From Oscillospiraceae bacterium (GTDB taxonomy: Bacteria > Bacillota > Clostridia > Oscillospirales > Ruminococcaceae), in the NCBI GenBank assembly GCA_031271475.1, contig JAISVP010000024.1, forward strand, positions 1 through 11,030: DNA of 11,030 bases, read 5' to 3'. Within the stretch, counting starts at the first letter, position 1; every line of letters starts with the position of its first letter. Shown here piece by piece: positions 6,534 to 11,030 of this stretch. The notes under the pieces are model-generated. The model searched no databases, had not been told where the DNA came from, and saw only the letters and a list, made by a program, of their open reading frames with translations. Both the position numbers and the translations under genes were made by a program.

Positions 6534-6890
6534 ATGAATAGTAACACATACGAAGATACATTTGGATCGACCGTAAAAAGGTATTTTGATTTTGCGGTAG
6601 AAAAGACAGGAGACGCGGTAGACGCTACAAAGAATTATGTAGAAAAGACAAGACAAAAGAACAAGATAGCGGCACTTTATGAAAAGCTCGGACGTGCATA
6701 TTATGCCGCAAAAAACGGAGATAAGTTCCAGCGTGATGAAATACCGGAGCTTTTGTCGGTTATTGAAGACGCACTGGACGGGTACAACAACTTATGCGGG
6801 AAAGAAAAGAGCGTAGAATACTGTAAAAACTGCGGAAAATCCATCTCCTTCGACTCAAGATTCTGCAACCACTGCGGCGGAAAACTGTAA
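6534..6890 (+). CDS. Small zinc-ribbon protein with helical N-terminal region, function unknown
   Basis: The 118-residue protein ends in two CxxC pairs, YCKNCGK and FCNHCGG, about 15 residues apart: a C-terminal zinc ribbon like those of many small Firmicutes proteins. The first about 85 residues are charged and probably helical (EKTGDAVDATKNYVEKTRQK, then ALYEKLGRAYYAAK) with no membrane segment or signal peptide. I start it at the ATG at 6534 because AAGGAGAG (6518-6525) lies 8 bp upstream; the in-frame ATG at 6486 lacks such a site and would add 16 residues through the spacer. The zinc ribbon suggests a protein-protein or nucleic-acid contact, but nothing visible gives a function. It is the last plus-strand gene before the convergent minus-strand cluster. 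Confidence 0.85.
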   Translation: MNSNTYEDTFGSTVKRYFDFAVEKTGDAVDATKNYVEKTRQKNKIAALYEKLGRAYYAAKNGDKFQRDEIPELLSVIEDALDGYNNLCGKEKSVEYCKNCGKSISFDSRFCNHCGGKL

Positions 6891-6939
6891 GCCCGGCTGA
6901 CAGTTAATGTACAGTTACGGAAAAATTTCAGGGTAGACA

Positions 6940-6967
6940 TAAGGACGGACTTACAGGTCCGTCCTTA
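6940..6967. terminator. Stem-loop between convergent genes, possible bidirectional terminator
   Basis: A perfect 11-bp stem, TAAGGACGGAC/GTCCGTCCTTA, has a 6-nt TTACAG loop and lies between the ends of the zinc-ribbon gene (6890) and ispE (6984). The position fits a shared terminator. No run of T follows directly on either strand, so rho-independent function is uncertain; mRNA 3'-end protection is the alternative. Confidence 0.55.
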
Positions 6968-6983
6968 GCAATTCCGGGGTTAC

Positions 6984-7721
6984 TTATTTGAGGTAAATTC
7001 CTACGACTGCCGCGCCGCTTCCGGACATTACGGCGGCGGCGGCACCTCCGGCAAGCATCTGTTTTTTTATGGCAAACACTTCGGGCAGTTCCGCGGCCTG
7101 CTCAAAGATATTAAAGCACGCATACGGGAATTCCTTAAAGAACCTGTCAATATCACCGTGAACAAGTCCGCACTGCCTGTCGATTTGGGCATAAGCCTGT
7201 GCGGTTGATATGCCTTTTTTGCCCATTTCAACGGTATAATTCATTTCCGGCAAGTCGGCAACAGGGACAATATGTTCCCCAATGCCTTCGACAATAGCGG
7301 TTCCGCCGTATAAAAAGAACGGCACATCCGCACCTAAGGAAAGGGCTGCCGAATGCAGTTTTTGTTCGCTTAACGGACTGCCGAAAGCCTTATTGAGCAT
7401 TTTAAGCACGGCGGCCGCATCGGAACTGCCGCCGCCCAAACCCGCCTGTGCGGGGATTTTTTTTTCTATATGTATATGCGCACCGGAAGCGATGCCCGTG
7501 AATTTAAAAAAACACTCACAGGCACGGAATGCGATATTGTTTTTACCGGAAGCGACAGCGCATTCCACAGTAATTTCCCCGGAGCCGTTCAATTCAAGCG
7601 TAACGGTATCGTACAGGAAATCCAATGTCTTGAAAACGCTTTTGATAAGGTGATAGCCGTCCGGTCTTTTCCCCGTAATATCAAGGAAAAGATTCGCTTT
7701 CGCATATGCTTTTTCCGTCAT
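6984..7721 (-). CDS. ispE: 4-diphosphocytidyl-2-C-methyl-D-erythritol kinase
   Basis: IspE phosphorylates CDP-methylerythritol with ATP in the cytosolic MEP pathway to isoprenoids. Family motifs: YAKANL near the N-terminus (K8), RPDGYH (19-24), the GHMP-kinase ATP loop PAQAGLGGGSSDAA (90-103), GADVPFF with the catalytic-type Asp132, and MSGSGAAVVGIY (232-243). The 245 residues are short for the family (usually about 280-290): the protein stops just after the GSG motif, without the usual last helix and strand. I chose the ATG at 7721, one base after the stop of the upstream gene; the TTG at 7739 would add six residues (MTLNIK) but has no better RBS. Neither start has a clear Shine-Dalgarno, so translational coupling is likely. 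Last gene of the alaR-alaT cluster. Confidence 0.92.
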   Translation of the reverse strand: MTEKAYAKANLFLDITGKRPDGYHLIKSVFKTLDFLYDTVTLELNGSGEITVECAVASGKNNIAFRACECFFKFTGIASGAHIHIEKKIPAQAGLGGGSSDAAAVLKMLNKAFGSPLSEQKLHSAALSLGADVPFFLYGGTAIVEGIGEHIVPVADLPEMNYTVEMGKKGISTAQAYAQIDRQCGLVHGDIDRFFKEFPYACFNIFEQAAELPEVFAIKKQMLAGGAAAAVMSGSGAAVVGIYLK

Positions 7722-7722
7722 T

Positions 7723-8211
7723 TTAATATTCAAAGTCAATCACCGATAAAATCACGTATGACATATCGTACTCCTTAACAATTTCCGGGCAAAGCCGGAC
7801 ATATTCGGTAATGGGTTTAAGCAGTTCATTCCGGACAAACTCCGTAAGTTCCGAAAGCGGCATATCAAACACCGCCTTGCAAAGCGGGGAAACGGCTATG
7901 ACAAACGCATTCCGGAACTTAAGCACCCGGAACGGCCAAATCCCGCATTCAAACGGTTTTTCATCCCCTAATTTACAGCCCTTTTCACGGTCAAGGAACG
8001 GGCAGTAAAACAGTTCGTTTTCAAGGCTGTCAATCTTAACGCTGTAAAAGGTACCGTGGTTGTTAAGCTCGGGCATTTCCGGGGAAAAGCGGCGGCAGCA
8101 CAGATCCGTCACAGGTGAAAAACGCGGAGTTTCCCACACATCGTACCTGTCAAATATACAGCACAGCCGGCACTGAGCGCAGGTGCTTTTATTCAGTATC
8201 TTTGATAACAT
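7723..8211 (-). CDS. YkgJ-like cysteine-cluster protein (putative zinc/iron-chelating domain)
   Basis: The 162-residue protein has the spaced cysteines of the YkgJ/CxxCxxCC family: C11-x2-C14-x2-C17-C18 near the N-terminus, then C70-PFLDREKG-C79 and KPFEC89-GIWPF. These are thought to bind a metal ion or iron-sulfur cluster; the biochemical role is unknown. Additional cysteines at 38, 39 and 111 are visible. There is no signal peptide or membrane segment. The ATG at 8211 has AGAGG about 7 bp upstream and lies inside the end of alaT (23-nt overlap), and its stop is followed after one base by the ispE ATG, so it is co-translated with both. That placement is suggestive but does not define a function. 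Confidence 0.85.
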   Translation of the reverse strand: MLSKILNKSTCAQCRLCCIFDRYDVWETPRFSPVTDLCCRRFSPEMPELNNHGTFYSVKIDSLENELFYCPFLDREKGCKLGDEKPFECGIWPFRVLKFRNAFVIAVSPLCKAVFDMPLSELTEFVRNELLKPITEYVRLCPEIVKEYDMSYVILSVIDFEY

Positions 8212-9358
8212 ATTCTATCCTCTCCAGAGCGTCCTGAAGATGTTTCATAGAGTAAGCATAAGAAACCCTTATGAAGCCTTCCCCGCAGTCGCCGAAAGCC
8301 GTTCCGGGAACGGCGGCGACTTTCTGTTCCATTATGAGCTTTTCGCAAAACTGTTCGGAAGTCATTCCGGTAGATTCCACGGACGGGAATACATAAAACG
8401 CACCTTCCGGCTCGAAACACCGCAGTCCCATTTCATTAAAGCGTGAAACCACAAAACGCCGCCGGCGGTTGTATTCGCTGACCATAGCCCTTACCTCACA
8501 GTCACAGTTCCGCAGTGCGGCAATAGCGGCATACTGGCTGACAGTCGGCGAACACATCACGGCATACTGGTGGATTTTAAGGATCTGTTCGGCAATCGGA
8601 GCGGGTGCGTGAACATATCCGAGCCGCCATCCGGTCATAGCGAACGCCTTGGAAAACCCGTTAACCATTACAACACGTTCTTTCATGCCGTCAGCGGACG
8701 CAATAGAAACATGCTTCTTTCCGTAAGTGAGTTCGGCATAAATCTCATCCGAAAGCACGGCAATTCCGGTATCTTTAAGCACACCGGCAATCCCGTTCAA
8801 ATCCTCAGAAGTCATAATCGCACCCGTGGGGTTGTTGGGGTAAGCAAGGATTAACAGTTTAGTTTTGGGCGTAATATTTTTAAGAAGCTGTTCCGGCAGC
8901 AGTTTAAATTTATCCCGTGCATACGTGGTAATAGTTACCGGAACACCGCCCGCAAGCCGGACTAAAGGGGCATAGCAAACAAAGCACGGCTCATGAATTA
9001 AAACCTCATCGCCGGGATTGACGAGCGCGCGTATAGTAATGTCGATAGCTTCGGAACCGCCGACAGTAACGACCGTTTCGTTATCCGGACTGTATTTCAC
9101 ACCTGTTTTGCGTTCGGTATAGGAAGCAATTTCCTCACGCAGTTCTGAAAGTCCGGCATTTGCGGTATAGACGGTTTTACCTTTTTCGAGTGCGGTAATA
9201 GCGGCGGCGCGGATATCCCACGGCGTATGGAAGTCCGGCTCGCCGACCCCAAGGGAAATTACCCCTTTAACATTTTGTGCTATATCGAAAAATCTCCGTA
9301 TACCGGAAGGTTTTATATCCCGCACGGTATCGGATAATATATTTTTATAGTCCGTCAC
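8189..9358 (-). CDS. alaT: PLP-dependent aminotransferase, probable alanine transaminase AlaT
   Basis: This 389-residue fold-type I aminotransferase has GVISLGVGEPDF (32-43), YTANAGL (64-70), the PNNPTG motif (174-179), SDEIYAELTYG (203-213) and SGF-type NGFSKAFAMTGWRLGY (233-248), with K237 as the PLP Schiff-base lysine. GFIRVSYA near the C-terminus carries the substrate-carboxylate arginine. From memory it closely resembles Bacillus subtilis AlaT (YugH), which interconverts alanine/2-oxoglutarate and pyruvate/glutamate; aspartate or aromatic substrates cannot be excluded by sequence reading. The start is GTG at 9358, overlapping the TGA of alaR as GTGA, with only a weak, distant AAGGGG upstream, so coupling to alaR translation is likely. 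Full length. Confidence 0.88.
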   Translation of the reverse strand: MTDYKNILSDTVRDIKPSGIRRFFDIAQNVKGVISLGVGEPDFHTPWDIRAAAITALEKGKTVYTANAGLSELREEIASYTERKTGVKYSPDNETVVTVGGSEAIDITIRALVNPGDEVLIHEPCFVCYAPLVRLAGGVPVTITTYARDKFKLLPEQLLKNITPKTKLLILAYPNNPTGAIMTSEDLNGIAGVLKDTGIAVLSDEIYAELTYGKKHVSIASADGMKERVVMVNGFSKAFAMTGWRLGYVHAPAPIAEQILKIHQYAVMCSPTVSQYAAIAALRNCDCEVRAMVSEYNRRRRFVVSRFNEMGLRCFEPEGAFYVFPSVESTGMTSEQFCEKLIMEQKVAAVPGTAFGDCGEGFIRVSYAYSMKHLQDALERIEYVIKDTE

Positions 9359-9831
9359 GGAGAAACAAATCCCCTTTCGTCATTTTCATCGGTATTCAGT
9401 ATCACGCCGTTTTCCTTATATTTTTTAAGAACGAAATGGGTAGCCGTAGACAGCACATCGTCAATAGTGGACAGCCGCTGTGAAACCAAAAAGGCAACAG
9501 CCTTCGCGCCTCTGACAGTGACGGCAAGGTCATAGTCCCCTGCCATCAGAGCAACACTTTCAACCTCATCGAACTGCATAATCATATTAACGATTCCGTT
9601 GAAGCCCAGACCGGATTTAGTTTTAACTTTGAGTTCGATTATAGCACAAACAGCATCGTCATCGAGTTTATCGCCGTCAACAACGGTGGTATACCCGCGT
9701 ATAATGCCGTCGTCTTCGAGTTTTTTTATTTGCCCGGCAATTTCGGACGCGGGTATGCCGAGCATTGCACCCAATTCCTCATCAGAGTATCTTGCATTTT
9801 TTTTAAGCAATTTCAATAACTCATTATTCAT
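9355..9831 (-). CDS. alaR: Lrp/AsnC-family transcriptional regulator, AlaR-like
   Basis: This 158-residue regulator has an N-terminal winged-helix DNA-binding region (about 1-50, with YSDEELGAMLGIPASEIAGQ as the HTH) and a C-terminal AsnC/RAM ligand-binding and oligomerisation domain (about 58-140). The end, LSTATHFVLKKYKENG followed by DERGF, recalls B. subtilis AlaR (YugG), the regulator encoded with alaT. Members of this family usually respond to amino acids, here presumably alanine. The ATG at 9831 has GAAAGGA at 9845-9839, spacing 7. It overlaps alaT by 4 bp and lies 36 bp after the unknown membrane protein gene. Confidence 0.88.
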   Translation of the reverse strand: MNNELLKLLKKNARYSDEELGAMLGIPASEIAGQIKKLEDDGIIRGYTTVVDGDKLDDDAVCAIIELKVKTKSGLGFNGIVNMIMQFDEVESVALMAGDYDLAVTVRGAKAVAFLVSQRLSTIDDVLSTATHFVLKKYKENGVILNTDENDERGFVSP

Positions 9832-9849
9832 AATATTTTCCTTTCTCTT

Positions 9850-9862
9850 CCGGGAGTCCCGG
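9850..9862. other. Short GC hairpin in the gap before alaR
   Basis: CCGGG-AGT-CCCGG sits between the membrane protein stop and the alaR RBS. Its core differs by one base from the GCCGGGAGCCCCGGC palindrome of the repeat family at 6103-6117, so it may be a minimal remnant. It could also act as a weak attenuator or RNA-processing site; 13 bp is too little to decide. Confidence 0.35.
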
Positions 9863-9867
9863 TGAAA

Positions 9868-10827
9868 TTACAGCGCTAATTGCCTGTTGGCAATATCAAA
9901 CAAATCCGCAAGAATATTAGTAACAAATCTAAAACGGGCAGTTCCGTCCACATAAAGGACATCCCCCTCAAGAGGAATTTCCAGTGCGTCCAAATCCTCG
10001 GAAGACAAATCTTTAATAAAAATCTCCTCTTCCTCACCGTAACCCAAAGTCCGGCGGTGTCTTTGACTGACATTCAGCGGAAAATCCGAACCGATTCGGA
10101 GCATTTGAGCAACCACTTCGTCACGGGTTTCCACCCGCCATTCAATGGATAGATCTTCAACGGGTTTTCTGTTAAGGCTGTTGTCACAGTAAGAAACCGC
10201 CTTATATCCTCTTGCCTCAAACTTAATAAAAGTTAAGTCAATATCGTAAGTGTTAGGCTCAACATAAATTTTGGTGCCCAAAGTGGATTCTGCGGCGGCA
10301 TCGGTGACATAATATTTGTAAAGCTGTGACTGGGAAACGATATTGTTAATAACAGTAATTTCCTTATTACTCGGTACTAAAAGTGTGGAATAGACAAAAT
10401 AACCGAATGCGCCGACAACATAGAACAGCAGGAAAACCGTTCCCCAAACCGTTTTGGATTTTTCCGAAGCGCCGGAAGTAAAAAAGATAATAACAGAAAC
10501 CGCACAAATAGGAATAATAAGAAACCACTGCCCGAAATACAGCACCGCAATGGGCAGTAACGCGGGCATTACCGCAATACTTATAATTCTGGTAACGATA
10601 TGCCTGCGTGAAAAAGTCATAGTAACAGTCGGAATGACGGTAATGCCCGCCATAGCCAAAGCAAACGAATCGAGTCTGCTTATATATATGCTGTAAAAGA
10701 ACGAAAAAAACGCAAGCGTATAAACAACCGCAAGATACCCGATACTGCTGAAAGCAAAGATATTGCGGAGCACTTTGTGTTTTTCGTCTTCGGCAGTGAG
10801 TTTATTTTTTTTAATATTTTCTTTCAT
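9868..10827 (-). CDS. Membrane protein with about five transmembrane helices and a soluble C-terminal domain, function unknown
   Basis: The 319-residue protein begins with a charged, lysine-rich cytoplasmic tail (1-20). Hydrophobic helices follow at about 23-49, 54-72, 81-98, 101-118 and 128-150. Residues 151-319 are hydrophilic, with an acidic GEEEEIFIKDLSSEDLD stretch (264-280) and no motif I recognise; with five helices this domain would lie outside the cell if the N-terminus is inside. I start it at the ATG at 10827 because GGAGG (10838-10834) is 6 bp upstream; the in-frame GTG at 10854 lies almost at the predicted transcription start. A TTGACA-17-TATAAT promoter stands just upstream. The 36-bp gap to alaR allows co-transcription with alaR-alaT, but no functional link is evident. 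Confidence 0.8.
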   Translation of the reverse strand: MKENIKKNKLTAEDEKHKVLRNIFAFSSIGYLAVVYTLAFFSFFYSIYISRLDSFALAMAGITVIPTVTMTFSRRHIVTRIISIAVMPALLPIAVLYFGQWFLIIPICAVSVIIFFTSGASEKSKTVWGTVFLLFYVVGAFGYFVYSTLLVPSNKEITVINNIVSQSQLYKYYVTDAAAESTLGTKIYVEPNTYDIDLTFIKFEARGYKAVSYCDNSLNRKPVEDLSIEWRVETRDEVVAQMLRIGSDFPLNVSQRHRRTLGYGEEEEIFIKDLSSEDLDALEIPLEGDVLYVDGTARFRFVTNILADLFDIANRQLAL

Positions 10828-10857
10828 CTGAAACCTCCGTTCATACTGCTGCACTAT

Positions 10858-10886
10858 ATTATACCATTATGGGAAAGCAATGTCAA
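10858..10886 (-). promoter_or_regulatory. Consensus sigma-A promoter for the membrane protein-alaR-alaT cluster
   Basis: On the minus strand TTGACA (10886-10881) and TATAAT (10863-10858) are separated by exactly 17 bp. The start would be near 10851, about 24 nt before the ATG at 10827, which rules against the GTG at 10854. Confidence 0.8.
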
Positions 10887-10925
10887 GGTTAATCTTGCAA
10901 AAAGTCACGGAAAATAAAAATACTC

Positions 10926-10955
10926 TTGACACAGCAAGTACGGATGCGGTATAAT
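10926..10955 (+). promoter_or_regulatory. Near-consensus sigma-A promoter firing out of the window
   Basis: TTGACA (10926-10931) and TATAAT (10950-10955) are separated by 18 bp, with an A-rich stretch just upstream that may act as an UP element. The start should be near 10962. It is divergent from the promoter at 10858-10886. Confidence 0.75.
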
Positions 10956-10961
10956 ATAGGA

Positions 10962-11030
10962 TGGGTTTGTATAATGTACAGCCGTGAGGAATTACCGTAC
11001 AGCCGTTTTTAACGGCTGAGGTCTGGGCTT
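10962..11030 (+). other. Start of a structured transcript of unknown type (5' leader or small RNA)
   Basis: GTACAGCCGT occurs at 10976-10985 and again at 10997-11006. The second copy forms a CAGCCGTT/AACGGCTG stem (11000-11007 with 11011-11018, TTT loop). The first copy's CAGCCGT could pair with the same downstream arm, so two mutually exclusive structures are possible. A second TATAAT lies at 10970-10975. A 12-codon frame (MYSREELPYSRF, 10974-11012) has no RBS. I do not recognise a known riboswitch or RNA family. Confidence 0.4.

Noticed and set aside
6080-6547. Minus-strand frames of 155 and 99 codons in the spacer after relA
   Set aside because: They cover the repeat mosaic, have no plausible RBS and share peptides with the 3665-3886 frame solely through the repeats.
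7722-7739. TTG start for ispE adding MTLNIK
   Set aside because: It lies inside the upstream gene with no RBS, and the ATG at 7721 gives the usual IspE N-terminus close to YAKANL.
10828-10854. GTG start for the membrane protein adding nine residues
   Set aside because: It coincides with the predicted transcription start, and the GGAGG at 10834-10838 is correctly placed for the ATG at 10827.
11015-11030. Start of RNase P RNA (GAGG...TCTGGGCT resembles its conserved GAGGAAAGTCC block)
   Set aside because: The AAAG part is missing and the surrounding pairing does not fit; too little sequence remains to support it.

Overview
The window looks like chromosomal DNA of a Gram-positive anaerobe of the class Clostridia, possibly an Oscillospirales/Ruminococcaceae-type gut bacterium. 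The reasons are recJ next to a bifunctional rel gene, a Bacillus-type alaR-alaT pair, AGGAGG-like ribosome binding sites, near-consensus sigma-A promoters and GC-rich palindromic intergenic repeats. The genus cannot be fixed from the sequence alone. Most genes are housekeeping.

Layout. Positions 1-1235 (minus) hold the first 411 codons of a gene that runs off the window: a disordered, proline/arginine-rich then lysine-rich protein of unknown function. Positions 1236-1448 are a divergent promoter region. recJ (1449-3590, plus) and the (p)ppGpp synthetase/hydrolase gene relA (3846-6068, plus) follow, separated by 255 bp of repeats. Another 465 bp of repeats separates relA from a small zinc-ribbon protein (6534-6890, plus). 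A perfect 11-bp stem-loop lies between this gene and a minus-strand gene cluster. In transcription order that cluster is an unknown membrane protein (10827-9868), alaR (9831-9355), alaT (9358-8189), a YkgJ-like cysteine-cluster protein (8211-7723) and ispE (7721-6984). The last four genes overlap or abut and look translationally coupled. A TTGACA-17-TATAAT promoter lies just upstream of the membrane protein gene. Back to back with it, a second strong promoter fires rightward into a structured transcript that leaves the window at 11030.

Function. recJ serves DNA repair and recombination, and relA the stringent response. alaR-alaT is the alanine transaminase and its Lrp-type regulator, and ispE is a step of the MEP isoprenoid pathway. 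I see no defence system, prophage, transposase, CRISPR array, tRNA or rRNA.

The most unusual thing is a modular family of palindromic repeats. Near-identical 97-bp structured copies flank relA in inverted orientation (95/97 identical by eye). Shorter modules of the same family also occur inside the reading frame of the gene at the left end, where they encode a recurring peptide (GAPAGIS, and part of a linked SKNTSELPRSQR segment). This resembles a selfish or palindromic element domesticated as protein linker sequence.
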